Of a stretch of DNA of 64,000 bases, positions 9,520 through 18,458 are shown piece after piece (position 1 is the stretch's first letter; each line of letters begins with the position of its first letter). Location of the stretch: positions 62,001 to 126,000 of the forward strand of contig JAQWUD010000038.1 in NCBI GenBank assembly GCA_029242325.1, given 5' to 3'. Made by a program: the position numbers and the translations under genes. The notes beneath the pieces are model-generated. The model searched no databases, was not told the origin of the DNA, and was given only the letters and a program-made list of their open reading frames with translations. Source of the DNA: Luminiphilus sp. Its GTDB lineage: Bacteria; Pseudomonadota; Gammaproteobacteria; Pseudomonadales; Halieaceae.

Positions 9520-9833
9520 ACCGCCCCAACACAGTCAGCGTCGATATTCTCGACAAAGAATATCAAGTGGCGTGCCCACCTGATGAGGAACAGGCCCTCG
9601 CCAGTGCCGCGCGCTATCTCGATCAGCACATGCGCGACATTCGGTCGACCGGAAAGGTGATCGGCCTTGAACGTGTCGCTATCATGGCAGCGCTCAACAT
9701 CAGCCACGAACTCTTGGCGCTGAAAGGCGGCGACAATCCGATCGAAACCAACGAAGATCAGCAGCGGCTGTCTGCATTAAATAGCCAGCTGGACGAGGTG
9801 CTGTATAAGCTCCGTCAGCTGGAGATCAATTAA
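9516..9833 (+). CDS. zapA: Cell division protein ZapA
   Basis: Cytoplasmic FtsZ-ring-associated protein that bundles FtsZ filaments. The 105 residues show the globular N-terminal domain (VSVDILDKEYQVACPPDEEQALASAARYLDQHM), the conserved RVAIMAALNISHELL helix and a C-terminal coiled coil ending LDEVLYKLRQLEIN. It overlaps the upstream coiled-coil gene by four bases and is followed directly by the 6S RNA gene, the standard arrangement. Confidence 0.95.
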   Translation: MNRPNTVSVDILDKEYQVACPPDEEQALASAARYLDQHMRDIRSTGKVIGLERVAIMAALNISHELLALKGGDNPIETNEDQQRLSALNSQLDEVLYKLRQLEIN

Positions 9834-9847
9834 TCAGCGTAATCCGT

Positions 9848-9853
9848 TATACT
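9848..9853 (+). promoter_or_regulatory. -10 element of the 6S RNA promoter
   Basis: TATACT lies 14 bases after the zapA stop and about 7 bases before the expected 6S RNA 5' end. No good -35 is visible at 17 bp. 6S precursors in this family are also made by readthrough from zapA. Confidence 0.45.
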
Positions 9854-9859
9854 GGCAAC

Positions 9860-10040
9860 GGCCTGCAGTATTCGCCAGACGATTTTGTCCTCGAGCCGAT
9901 AATGCTACACCCGGAGACCATCTTCGTGGCCGTTGAGCAAGCCTGGCTAGAACCGGGAAGCCTGAAGTCATGTGATGGTCACCACCTTGAGCCTCAGGGT
10001 TCAAGGGCCTATTCGTCAGCGGTATTACGGGTCAACCTCT
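9860..10040 (+). ncRNA. ssrS: 6S RNA
   Basis: Regulatory RNA that mimics an open promoter and sequesters the sigma-70 holoenzyme in stationary phase. Location between zapA and ygfA is diagnostic. The sequence shows the conserved paired blocks of gammaproteobacterial 6S: CCTCGAGCCGAT on the 5' side (about 9889-9900) and CCTTGAGCC...AGGGTTCAAGGGCC on the 3' side (about 9985-10009). The closing stem GACGA/TCGTC is at 9878-9882 and 10013-10017. The ends are approximate. An inverted repeat follows at 10055-10080 (AACGCAC/GTGCGTT) without a U-run. Cotranscription with ygfA is likely, as in other species. Confidence 0.88.
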
Positions 10041-10236
10041 CCTCTCCTCATTCAAACGCACCTACTGTGCCCAGTGCGTTATTGGGCGCGTTCCTTCGCA
10101 GGCCCCTTGGCATTCTTCTGGCTGCTTTTCTTGGCACGTTCCTGAGTACTATCACAAGTACTCTGCACGCTACTCTCGTTGGCGCTTTGCTGCCGCGTCA
10201 CCAGTGCTGCAGCGGAACTCCTCACCTCCTTGCGCC

Positions 10237-10812
10237 GTGACGCGCAGCATCGTCTCAAAGCAGGTTTTGCGGCGCACACTGCGCGCCGAGCGAGATGGCC
10301 TAGCGCTCGACATACGCCGCCTGGCCGAGCATTCAGCCTTATCCCTGCTGGGCCCCTTACAACCGTGGCAGGCAGCCACTGTTGTCGCCGCTTACATGCC
10401 AATTGGCTCAGAATTTGATCCCGCTTTGCTCGTACAGGCGGCGCGGCAGCGAGGCGTGAGCATTGTTTACCCCAGAGTGGACAACGAGTACCTCCATTTC
10501 CATTCATGGCGGCACGGGGAACCATGTGAACGGGCCATTGGCGGCGTGGCGCAGCCCCTCGAGTCCTCTCCCAAGGTGAGCGTCGAACAAATTGATGTGT
10601 TTCTAACGCCTTTACTGGCTTGCGGCGATAACGGCATTCGCCTCGGCTATGGCGGCGGGTTTTATGATCGCCTATTCGAGCATGCCAGAGGTTTCAAGTT
10701 GGGGGTTGGCTTTAAGATGCAACGCATCAGTCACTGGGAGACCGAAGCACATGATGAGCCATTAGATGGCTTTGTCAGTGGGCACGGACTAGAGACGTTC
10801 TCCAGGCGATAA
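10237..10812 (+). CDS. ygfA: 5-formyltetrahydrofolate cyclo-ligase
   Basis: ATP-dependent enzyme that converts 5-formyl-THF to 5,10-methenyl-THF, recycling a folate inhibitor. The family features are the N-terminal basic SKQVLRRTLRAER and the C-terminal nucleotide/substrate motif LLACGDNGIRLGYGGGFYDRLF. GTG at 10237 gives a normal N-terminus (191 residues); GTG at 10204 would add 11 residues. Neither start has a good Shine-Dalgarno; notably the + strand just before the start carries CTCACCTCCTT, which resembles the 16S anti-SD. The position downstream of 6S RNA is conserved. Confidence 0.92.
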   Translation: MTRSIVSKQVLRRTLRAERDGLALDIRRLAEHSALSLLGPLQPWQAATVVAAYMPIGSEFDPALLVQAARQRGVSIVYPRVDNEYLHFHSWRHGEPCERAIGGVAQPLESSPKVSVEQIDVFLTPLLACGDNGIRLGYGGGFYDRLFEHARGFKLGVGFKMQRISHWETEAHDEPLDGFVSGHGLETFSRR

Positions 10813-10858
10813 CGCCGGTAGCGGCAAGCAGGGGACGTTACTCCACAATAATGCCAGC

Positions 10859-11014
10859 CTATTGAAGACACAGAAACGGACGCTGCGGCTCCGCGAGCCG
10901 AAAGCCCAAGGTGAGTGCCACGGCGATCGCCGCCAGCACCCAGACCATATCGGGCCCATTCTTTTCTGCGACGACACCCCCAGGCAACCTGTAGATTGTT
11001 TGCTTGAGCGGCAA
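10859..11014 (-). CDS. Putative small single-pass membrane protein
   Basis: An unrecognised 51-codon frame starting at TTG (11014), or 29 codons from ATG (10948). It contains one clear transmembrane stretch, MVWVLAAIAVALTLGFRLA, then a short polar tail ending in FLCLQ. Third-position GC over the 51 codons is about 70%, in line with neighbouring genes. AAGG lies nine bases before the TTG. It is convergent with ygfA and lies downstream of ilvA on the same strand orientation, not clearly in an operon. It may be a genuine small membrane protein or the remnant of a longer gene; no family is recognised. Confidence 0.35.
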   Translation of the reverse strand: MPLKQTIYRLPGGVVAEKNGPDMVWVLAAIAVALTLGFRLAEPQRPFLCLQ

Positions 11015-11035
11015 TTCTGGGGCCTTGATTGCTCG

Positions 11036-11058
11036 AGGCCTTAATGAAGTGCCTTTTT
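11036..11058 (+). terminator. Possible rho-independent terminator after ygfA
   Basis: AGGC...GCCT arms with a partly paired middle (TT/AA) and a five-T run follow ygfA by about 225 bp. An overlapping alternative hairpin GGCCT/AGGCC lies at 11021-11040. The stem is weak, so confidence is moderate. Confidence 0.4.
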
Positions 11059-11093
11059 ATCAACCCTGAGAGCTGCTTATTGCCCAGACCCTG

Positions 11094-12623
11094 TCAAGCC
11101 TGTTCTCTACCAAGATATTCTCTGTACGCGAGATTATCTGTCTCTTCCCAGAAGCGATAGCCAAGTTGCCCGAGCGCTCTTCTCAGTGCCGCTCGCTTTC
11201 CCGCCGGAACCTCCATTCCCATCAGAATGCGCCCGTAAGCGGCGCCATGGTTGCGATAATGAAACAAAGTAATGCTGTACTCATTACCCAGCACGCTCAG
11301 GAACTGCAGCAGGCTACCCGGGCGCTCCGGAAACTCGACCCGAAACACCATCTCATCGCGCACCTCAGATGAAAGCCTCCCGCCCACCATGTGCCGTAAA
11401 TGCAACTTTGCTGTCTCGTTGTCGGTCATATCGAGCACGCGGTAACCTTTTTTTCCCAAGGACCGTTGCAATTCGGTCAGGTCCTCCGTCTCGGAAGTCA
11501 CCGTTAAACCCACGAATACGCGCGCCGCGGTGTCCGTTTCAAACCGGTAATTGAATTCGGTCACGTTGCGTTTGCCAATCGCGCTACAAAAATCGCGAAA
11601 CGCCCCGGGACGTTCCGGAATAGTGACGCTCAAGATCGCCTCTCGCCGCTCGCCAATTTCCGTGCGCTCAGAGATATAACGAAGGCGATCGAAATTGGTA
11701 TTGGCACCGCTGATCGTGGCGGCCATAGTGCGCCCGGTCACACCACATTCTTCGCTGAACTTCTTCATTCCCGCAACTGCCAGTGCGCCCGCTGGCTCAG
11801 CAATCGCCCGCGTATCCTCAAAAATATCTTTAACTGCAGAACATATTTCATCCGTGCTGACGGTGATCACCTCGTCAACACACTCCCTGATGATTCTAAA
11901 GGTCTCTTTACCGGCTTGCGCCACCGCACAACCATCGGCAAACAAGCCCACTTCGCGCAAGGTGACACGGCGATTCTGCCGCAGCGCGGCCTGCACGCAG
12001 GCTGCATCCTCGGGCTCCACGCCAATAATGCGCGACTGAGGCCAGACATAGCGGAGATAGGCGGCCATGCCCGCGAGCAGACCGCCGCCGCCACAGCAGA
12101 CAAACACATAGTCCAGCGGCTCAGGCGCTTGACGCACCATTTCCACTGCCACCGTCCCCTGCCCAGCAATCACATCCGGATCATCAAAAGGGTGGATATA
12201 AGTTAGGCCATACTGTTCTACCAATTCATCGGCGCGAACTGCTGCCTCGTCATAGGAATCGCCGAACAGAATGACTTTAGCACCGCGTGCACGCACTGCA
12301 TCCACCTTGATCGCAGGTGTGGTCATTGGCATCACAATCGTTGCTGAAATGCCCAGCTTTTCTGCCGCGAGTGCAACACCCTGCGCATGGTTGCCGGCCG
12401 ATGCCGCTATCACGCCCGCCTCGCGAGCAGCCGCATCAAGTTGAAACATCTTGTTAAAAGCACCGCGACATTTAAACGAGAACACAGGCTGCAGGTCCTC
12501 ACGCTTGAGAAACACCTCATTATGCAATCGCGCTGATAAGAGCGGCGCTCGATCCAGAGGCGTTTCCCGCGCCACGTCGTAAACACGCGCGTTCAGAATA
12601 CGCTTGATGTAGGACTGAGCCAT
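11094..12623 (-). CDS. ilvA: Biosynthetic threonine ammonia-lyase (threonine dehydratase)
   Basis: PLP enzyme converting threonine to 2-oxobutyrate, the committed step of isoleucine synthesis. The 509-residue length fits the long allosteric form. It has a catalytic domain with the PLP lysine Lys51 in SFKCRGAFNK, the phosphate-binding CCGGGGLLAG loop, and two ACT-like regulatory domains (about residues 325-400 and 420-500) that bind isoleucine and valine in homologues. It lies 105 bp downstream of fba in the same direction. No leader peptide rich in branched-chain codons is visible upstream. The usual neighbour rpiA is about 14 kb away here. Confidence 0.96.
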   Translation of the reverse strand: MAQSYIKRILNARVYDVARETPLDRAPLLSARLHNEVFLKREDLQPVFSFKCRGAFNKMFQLDAAAREAGVIAASAGNHAQGVALAAEKLGISATIVMPMTTPAIKVDAVRARGAKVILFGDSYDEAAVRADELVEQYGLTYIHPFDDPDVIAGQGTVAVEMVRQAPEPLDYVFVCCGGGGLLAGMAAYLRYVWPQSRIIGVEPEDAACVQAALRQNRRVTLREVGLFADGCAVAQAGKETFRIIRECVDEVITVSTDEICSAVKDIFEDTRAIAEPAGALAVAGMKKFSEECGVTGRTMAATISGANTNFDRLRYISERTEIGERREAILSVTIPERPGAFRDFCSAIGKRNVTEFNYRFETDTAARVFVGLTVTSETEDLTELQRSLGKKGYRVLDMTDNETAKLHLRHMVGGRLSSEVRDEMVFRVEFPERPGSLLQFLSVLGNEYSITLFHYRNHGAAYGRILMGMEVPAGKRAALRRALGQLGYRFWEETDNLAYREYLGREQA

Positions 12624-12728
12624 AGAGACAGATCACAACGCCGTAAACCGGTGATATTAAGGCCTTGTGTCTACCAATTCACGGCAAGTGGTTGGCAAAA
12701 TGCCCGCTCTGTGAGAATGACACCTGAT

Positions 12729-13769
12729 TCAGGCGGCGTAACGAACCTGCATCTCAGCAAGAGACAGGGGTTGAATTTTGGATGCGTTACCAGCGGCCCC
12801 AAACGCCTCGTAACGCGCCACACAAATCGCTTTCATTGCCTCAAGGCTTGCCGTCAAATATTTGCGCGGGTCAAACTCGGCTGGGTGCTCGGCCAAAAAG
12901 CGGCGAATAGATCCTGTCGAGGCCAACCTCAGATCCGTGTCGATATTTACCTTGCGCACACCGTGCTTTATCCCTTCAACAACCTGCTCCTCTGGCACGC
13001 CATAAGTTTCGGGAATATCGCCTCCGCATTCATTGATCACCGCCAGCCAATCCTGGGGCACAGCCGACGAGCCGTGCATGACTAGATGCGTGTTGGGAAT
13101 TCTCGAATGGATCGCCCTAATGCGGTCCATAGCCAAAATATCCCCGGTGGGAGGGCGGGTAAACTTATAGGCGCCATGGCTGGTGCCACACGCGATGGCG
13201 AGGGCATCCACACCGGTATCGGCAACGAACTGAGCCGCCTCTTCCGGATCAGTCAGCATCTGTTCAACCGTCAGTTTGCCCGCAGCGCCGATGCCATCTT
13301 CCTCGCCCGCCTCTCCTGTTTCCAGTGAACCTAAACAACCAATTTCACCCTCCACGGAAACACCACAGGCATGTGCCATATCAACCACTTGCCGGGTAAC
13401 ACTGGCGTTGTAGTGGTAATCCATCGGTGTCTTACCATCTTCACCCAGCGAACCGTCCATCATCACGGAACTGAAACCGAGCTGAATGGATCGCTGGCAA
13501 ACTCCGGCAGACGTACCATGATCCTGATGCACCACAACCGGGATATGGGGGAACTCAGTGATTGCCGCCTCCATCAACGCGCGCAAAAAGGGCGCACCTG
13601 CATATTTCCGAGCGCCTGCGCTGGCCTGCATGATGACCGGGGAGTCGGTCTGATTGGCCGCCTCCATAATGGCGCGGGTTTGCTCCAAATTGTTAACATT
13701 GAACGCGGGCACGCCGTAACCGCGCTCCGCGGCGTGATCCAGTAACTGCCGCAAGCTGATCAGCGCCAT
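12729..13769 (-). CDS. fba: Class II fructose-bisphosphate aldolase (Calvin-cycle subtype)
   Basis: Zinc-dependent aldolase joining or splitting fructose 1,6-bisphosphate, here last in the tkt-epd-pgk-fba operon. The 346 residues include the metal/catalytic VHQDHGTS (His81, Asp83, His84), the loop [32 protein letters not shown] and [13 protein letters not shown]. Overall form matches the CbbA-like subtype common in proteobacteria, which is used for glycolysis/gluconeogenesis and does not itself imply CO2 fixation; no RuBisCO gene is present. GGAGG precedes the ATG. Confidence 0.96.
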   Translation of the reverse strand: MALISLRQLLDHAAERGYGVPAFNVNNLEQTRAIMEAANQTDSPVIMQASAGARKYAGAPFLRALMEAAITEFPHIPVVVHQDHGTSAGVCQRSIQLGFSSVMMDGSLGEDGKTPMDYHYNASVTRQVVDMAHACGVSVEGEIGCLGSLETGEAGEEDGIGAAGKLTVEQMLTDPEEAAQFVADTGVDALAIACGTSHGAYKFTRPPTGDILAMDRIRAIHSRIPNTHLVMHGSSAVPQDWLAVINECGGDIPETYGVPEEQVVEGIKHGVRKVNIDTDLRLASTGSIRRFLAEHPAEFDPRKYLTASLEAMKAICVARYEAFGAAGNASKIQPLSLAEMQVRYAA

Positions 13770-13799
13770 TGTTTTATTCCTCCAATCTCCATCAGCACT

Positions 13800-15002
13800 T
13801 TACTTAAATGCCTGTTCATCCGCGAATCCATCCGGGTCGTCCGGGAATTCACCCAAGGTCCGCTCCTCCAACACAGCCACCGCAGGCAGTATCTTGCCCT
13901 CAACATACTCAAGGAAAGCGCCCCCGCCAGTCGAGATGTAGGACACCTGATCGGCCACCCCAAAGTGATCAATCGCGGCCAGGGTGTCTCCTCCACCCGC
14001 CAAAGAAAACCCTGAACTGCCAGCAATAGCCTCTGCAAGCACGCGGGTCCCCTCAGAGAAGGCTTTTTGCTCAAAAACGCCAAGAGGGCCATTCCACAAT
14101 ATGGTCTGCGCCTCCTTTATGCGGTCAGCAATCGCCTGCGCCGTGAGCGGACCTACATCAAGAATCATGTCTTCTTCGGCCACGTCGGCAGCAAGCTTAA
14201 TCTGGGCAGCCGCACTCTGATCAATCCCGGGTGCCACCACCACATCGAGGGGTAGGGGAATCTCTACCTTATCCATCAAGCGCCTAGCGGTATCCACCAA
14301 ATTAGGCTCATAAAGAGACTGACCGACTACATAACCGGCTGCGGCAAGGAAAGTGTTGGCAATACCACCGCCCACAACCAGACTGTCGCACCGCTGGGAC
14401 AACTGATCTAAAACCGCCAGTTTGCTAGACACTTTCGAGCCACCCACTACCGCCAGCATCGGCCTTTCGGCGGCGCTCAACGCGCGCCCAAGTGCCGTCA
14501 ACTCTGCATGCAGCAGAGGGCCCGCACAGGCCACCGGCGCACATTGTGCGACGCCGAGGGTTGAGGCCTGAGCGCGATGTGCGGTACCAAACGCATCCAT
14601 CACAAAAACGTCACACAGCGCGGCATATTCCGCTGCCAGCTGCTGGTCGTTAACCGCTTCACCACTGTTGCAGCGGACATTCTCCAGCAGCACCACGTCT
14701 CCGGGCAGCGGCGCGACCTTACGCCACTGCTGGGCAAACAGCACATCACGGCCAATCAACTCTGACAGTCGCGCTGCAATGGGGGCCAAAGAAGCCTCTT
14801 CAGTCCACTCTCCTTCAACCGGCCGACCAAGATGCGACATCACCATGACCGCCGCCCCTTGCTCCAGCGCAGCCAGTATCGATGGTGCGGCGGCGCGCAA
14901 GCGGCCATCGTTACTGATCGCGCCGCCCTGCATGGGTACGTTAAGATCCTCGCGGATCAGCACCCGCAGGCCAGCCAGATCAAGGTCCGTCATCAGTTTC
15001 AT
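13800..15002 (-). CDS. pgk: Phosphoglycerate kinase
   Basis: Transfers phosphate between 1,3-bisphosphoglycerate and ADP. At 400 residues it has the N-terminal substrate-binding REDLNVPM and MSHLGRP, the hinge region [14 protein letters not shown], and the C-terminal nucleotide motif [11 protein letters not shown] with [13 protein letters not shown]. The start at 15002 is preceded by AAAAAAGGG and overlaps the epd stop by four bases (ATGA); a longer frame upstream would add ten unlikely residues inside epd. Confidence 0.97.
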   Translation of the reverse strand: MKLMTDLDLAGLRVLIREDLNVPMQGGAISNDGRLRAAAPSILAALEQGAAVMVMSHLGRPVEGEWTEEASLAPIAARLSELIGRDVLFAQQWRKVAPLPGDVVLLENVRCNSGEAVNDQQLAAEYAALCDVFVMDAFGTAHRAQASTLGVAQCAPVACAGPLLHAELTALGRALSAAERPMLAVVGGSKVSSKLAVLDQLSQRCDSLVVGGGIANTFLAAAGYVVGQSLYEPNLVDTARRLMDKVEIPLPLDVVVAPGIDQSAAAQIKLAADVAEEDMILDVGPLTAQAIADRIKEAQTILWNGPLGVFEQKAFSEGTRVLAEAIAGSSGFSLAGGGDTLAAIDHFGVADQVSYISTGGGAFLEYVEGKILPAVAVLEERTLGEFPDDPDGFADEQAFK

Positions 15003-16048
15003 CGGTTGCCCTTTTTTGCGGGAACCTGACACGCAGGAATCTGCCGTTGCCAGGCTAACGCAACATCAATCATTCTGCTGGCATAAGCCCACTCATTATC
15101 AAACCAGATCAAAATCTTGGCCAACCGGCCCGCCGCGACCTGAGTTTGTTTGGCATCGATAATGGCGGATGCCGCTTCTCCGGCAAAATCACAAGATGCC
15201 AAAGGCTCCAGAGAGTAATCTAGCACTCCGGCGAGCGGCCCTTCGGAGGCGTGCCGGAGAACCGTGTTGATATCGTCACTGCAACAAGACTGCTCGGTGG
15301 CTACGGTCAGTTCGATTGCGGATACTTTAGTCGTCGGCACGCGAAGCGCGTGCGCCGACAGTTTACCCGCCAGTTGGGGCAGAATTCGCTCAATTCCCAC
15401 CGCAAGCCCGGTATCCACCGGAATAATGGACTGCGACGCGGCACGCGTCTTGCGCAAATCAGTGTGATGATAGGCATCTAAAACGGGCTGGTCATTCATC
15501 AGCGAATGGATGGTCGTCATCGTCGCAGCCTCAATACCGAAGGCTTCCCATAGCGTGGCCAGCACTGGCACCACGGCATTGGTCGTGCACGAGGCAGCTG
15601 ACACAATTTTCATGCTGGCATCCAGAGACGCGTGGTTAATACCGTACACAATGGTGGCGTCAACGTCGGACTCTGCGGGGTGAGAGAACAACACCCTTGC
15701 CGCGCCCGCCTGCAAATGCTGCTGCGCTGTCACGCGGTCGGTGAAGGCACCCGTGCATTCGAAAACCAGATCAATATCAAGCGCAGCCCAGGGCAACTCC
15801 GCCACTTGAGGCACATGACTGAGCGGAACCACCGCCTGATCGATCTCCAGTAAATCGCCCGAGCGCGCGATACGACCCGGATAGCGGCCATAGTTAGAGT
15901 CATATCGTGCCAAGTGCACCACGGTATCGGCGTCGGCAACCTCATTGATTGCAGCGAGTTCCAATTGTGAACGAGCATCCTCCCGAGCGGCATACACCCG
16001 GAGGAGGGTTCGACCCACCCGACCAAATCCATTGATAGCGAACCGCAT
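14999..16048 (-). CDS. epd: Erythrose-4-phosphate dehydrogenase (GapA-like)
   Basis: NAD-dependent dehydrogenase of the GAPDH fold, 349 residues, with Rossmann [15 protein letters not shown] and catalytic Cys154 in [12 protein letters not shown]. Several blocks match Epd rather than Gap[43 protein letters not shown] and [26 protein letters not shown]. Epd makes 4-phosphoerythronate, the first step of DXP-dependent PLP synthesis, and its substrate comes from transketolase encoded just upstream. GAPDH activity cannot be excluded. The ATG lies two bases after the tkt stop. Confidence 0.88.
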   Translation of the reverse strand: MRFAINGFGRVGRTLLRVYAAREDARSQLELAAINEVADADTVVHLARYDSNYGRYPGRIARSGDLLEIDQAVVPLSHVPQVAELPWAALDIDLVFECTGAFTDRVTAQQHLQAGAARVLFSHPAESDVDATIVYGINHASLDASMKIVSAASCTTNAVVPVLATLWEAFGIEAATMTTIHSLMNDQPVLDAYHHTDLRKTRAASQSIIPVDTGLAVGIERILPQLAGKLSAHALRVPTTKVSAIELTVATEQSCCSDDINTVLRHASEGPLAGVLDYSLEPLASCDFAGEAASAIIDAKQTQVAAGRLAKILIWFDNEWAYASRMIDVALAWQRQIPACQVPAKKGNR

Positions 16049-16050
16049 GA

Positions 16051-18051
16051 TCAATCCAGAATGACTTCCCCAACAGCTGCGACAACACTATCGACGGTGA
16101 GTCCGAAGTGCTGAAATAGCGCTGCCGCGGGCGCGGATTCCCCAAAAGATGACATCCCGACGATGCGACCATCCAGACCCACGTACTTGTACCAAAAATC
16201 CGTGTGGGCCGCCTCGACCGCCACACGGGCTAGCACGTCGCTGGGCAGCACCATTTCCCTGTACGCCGCCTCCTGCGCGTCAAAAACCTCAGCACAGGGC
16301 ATTGACACCACTCTCACGCCCCGGCCTGACGCGCTCAGCTGCTCTGCCGCCGCAACCGCCAGCGACACCTCAGAGCCTGTGGCAATAAGAATGGCGTCCA
16401 AACTGCCTTTTTCCGGAACAAGCACATAGGCGCCGCGATGAACTCCAGCCACCTGCTCCGGCTTGGAGACCTGCGAAGGCAGCGTCTGCCGCGAAAATAT
16501 CATGGCAGTAGGGCCCGTTTCTCGCTGAATTGCCAGCTTCCAGGCCACTGCTGATTCCACAGAGTCGCACGGGCGCCAAGTATGCAGATTAGGGGTCGAA
16601 CGCAGTGCTGTGAGCTGTTCAACGGGCTGATGCGTGGGCCCATCTTCCCCCAGCCCGATGGAATCATGGGTAAACACATACAGCACTCTTTGCCCCATGA
16701 GCGCGGACATGCGCACAGCATTGCGCGCATACTCCATGAATATCAGGAAAGTGGCGCCATAGGGCACGAACCCTCCGTGAAGAGCGATACCGTTCATGAT
16801 CGCTGCCATGGCGAACTCTCGCACGCCGTAATACAGATAATTGCCGCCCGGAGCGCTTACCGAAATGCCCTTTGCGCCACTCCAAAGCGTCAGGTTAGAG
16901 CCTGCCAAATCAGCGGAACCGCCGAGCAGCTCGGGCAGTCCTGGCCCTAAAATGTTCAAGGTCTGCTGGGAGGCTTTGCGCGAGGCGACGTCAGCGCCCG
17001 CAGCCAAACTCTCCGCGATGTACGCATCGGCGTTCTCTTGGAACGTCGCGGGCAAATCGCCCCGTAAGCGCCGCAAAAATTCGTCAGCTAAATCGGGAAA
17101 AGCGGCCCGGTAAGTATCAAATTTGGCTTGCCAGCTAGCCTCTAGAGCTGCTCCCCTTGCGTGGCCATCCCACGCCTCACGAATATCATCGGGGACCTCA
17201 AAGGGGTCGTAGGGCCAATCGAGCGCTTCGCGGGTGAGCGCAATTTCCTCGTCCCCCAGAGGGGCACCGTGACAGCTTTCGGTACCCTGCTTGTTAGGGC
17301 TTCCCTTTCCGATCGTGGTTTTGCAGCACAGAAGAGAAGGGCGTCCCGTTGTGGCTTTCGCGGCCATCATTGCCGCTTCTACCGCCGCGGCATCATGGCC
17401 GTCCACATTCGCAATGACATGCCAACCGTAAGCCTCAAAGCGCCCGGGGGTGTCGTCTGTGAACCAGCCCTCGACCTCTCCGTCGATGGAAATACCGTTG
17501 TCGTCATAAACCGCGATCAGTTTGCCGAGGCCGAGCGTGCCTGCCAAAGAGCAGGCCTCATGAGAAACGCCTTCCATCAAGCACCCATCACCGAGGAACA
17601 CCCAGGTATGGTGGTCAACGATCGTGTGGCCCTCGCGATTAAACTGCGCTGCCAAAGTGTTCTCGGCAATGGCCATCCCCACGGCGTTGGCCAACCCTTG
17701 CCCGAGGGGGCCGGTGGTTGTCTCAACGCCCGGGGTATATCCGTATTCGGGGTGCCCGGGCGTTTTGCTGTGTAACTGCCTGAATTGCTTCAAATCCGCT
17801 GCAGAAACTTCGTACCCAGAAAGGTGCAGCAAGGCATAGACCAACATGGAGCCATGCCCATTGGAGAGCACGAATCGATCTCGGTTTGGCCAGGCCGGAT
17901 TTGTCGGATTGTGGCGCAACAACCGGTTCCACAGCACCTCGGCGATATCGGCCATTCCCATAGGAGCGCCCGGATGACCGCTGTTTGCCGTCTGAACGGC
18001 ATCCATCGCAAGGGCACGGATGGCGTTCGCCAATTGAATTTGAGACGGCAT
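16051..18051 (-). CDS. tkt: Transketolase
   Basis: Thiamine diphosphate enzyme moving two-carbon units between sugar phosphates. The 666-residue protein starts [20 protein letters not shown] and has the family signature [21 protein letters not shown], the [13 protein letters not shown] cofactor motif, the central Pyr domain with [17 protein letters not shown], and a C-terminal domain. The 36-codon upstream extension of the open frame has no homologous look and was excluded. It is first gene of tkt-epd-pgk-fba; a GC-rich 7-bp hairpin lies about 130 bases upstream (18178-18206). Confidence 0.97.
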   Translation of the reverse strand: MPSQIQLANAIRALAMDAVQTANSGHPGAPMGMADIAEVLWNRLLRHNPTNPAWPNRDRFVLSNGHGSMLVYALLHLSGYEVSAADLKQFRQLHSKTPGHPEYGYTPGVETTTGPLGQGLANAVGMAIAENTLAAQFNREGHTIVDHHTWVFLGDGCLMEGVSHEACSLAGTLGLGKLIAVYDDNGISIDGEVEGWFTDDTPGRFEAYGWHVIANVDGHDAAAVEAAMMAAKATTGRPSLLCCKTTIGKGSPNKQGTESCHGAPLGDEEIALTREALDWPYDPFEVPDDIREAWDGHARGAALEASWQAKFDTYRAAFPDLADEFLRRLRGDLPATFQENADAYIAESLAAGADVASRKASQQTLNILGPGLPELLGGSADLAGSNLTLWSGAKGISVSAPGGNYLYYGVREFAMAAIMNGIALHGGFVPYGATFLIFMEYARNAVRMSALMGQRVLYVFTHDSIGLGEDGPTHQPVEQLTALRSTPNLHTWRPCDSVESAVAWKLAIQRETGPTAMIFSRQTLPSQVSKPEQVAGVHRGAYVLVPEKGSLDAILIATGSEVSLAVAAAEQLSASGRGVRVVSMPCAEVFDAQEAAYREMVLPSDVLARVAVEAAHTDFWYKYVGLDGRIVGMSSFGESAPAAALFQHFGLTVDSVVAAVGEVILD

Positions 18052-18458
18052 GACGGCTCCAAAGACACCAGTAAATAAGAAGAGCCGTATTGTCTGCCAA
18101 GCGAGTGTCGCGGGCAAATAGACTTTGCCACTTTTCGGCATCAACCCGCAGCGAGCCACCTACCGTGACCATTTTTGGGGTCGGGCGGGTCAAATAGGGC
18201 CGACCCACGCCGCCACAACTGCCGCAGAGCCCTTCCACTTTTTTGAATGTCAAGCGGAATTTTACCGACTTCTCTATTCAAGAAGATTTTATTACGGAAG
18301 GCGTCTTGGGTAGGGTCGTTGAATCTGGCTGCGGCGAAACCCGACGGGCTGTTCTTAGTCAGACTACACGTGCAGTCAAAGAAAAATGGGCGCGTGGGCA
18401 ACTTTACCAAGTACGTCCAAAAATAAAGCATACGGCCACAACATGCTAGGAGAAACTC
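18052..18458. other. Intergenic region between divergent tkt and TonB receptor genes
   Basis: A 407-bp gap without a convincing gene. It must hold two divergent promoters, but no strong -35/-10 pair stands out. It contains the inverted repeat GGGTCGG/CCGACCC at 18178-18184 and 18200-18206 on the tkt side. A 16-bp imperfect palindrome GACT-n-CACGTG-n-AGTC lies at 18362-18377, about 80 bases before the receptor start. No riboswitch was recognised. Confidence 0.6.

Noticed and set aside
9195-9707. 170-codon minus-strand frame over zapA and its upstream partner
   Set aside because: Serine/arginine-rich antisense shadow of two conserved coiled-coil genes.
10079-10525. 148-codon minus-strand frame across the ygfA start
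   Set aside because: Most of it is the mirror of the conserved ygfA coding sequence; only the last 40 codons lie outside and are reported separately.
12624-12728. Attenuator leader for ilvA
   Set aside because: No short reading frame with clustered Ile/Leu/Val/Thr codons and no terminator-like hairpin.
17161-17775. 204-codon plus-strand frame inside tkt
   Set aside because: Antisense shadow of transketolase, caused by high GC third positions.
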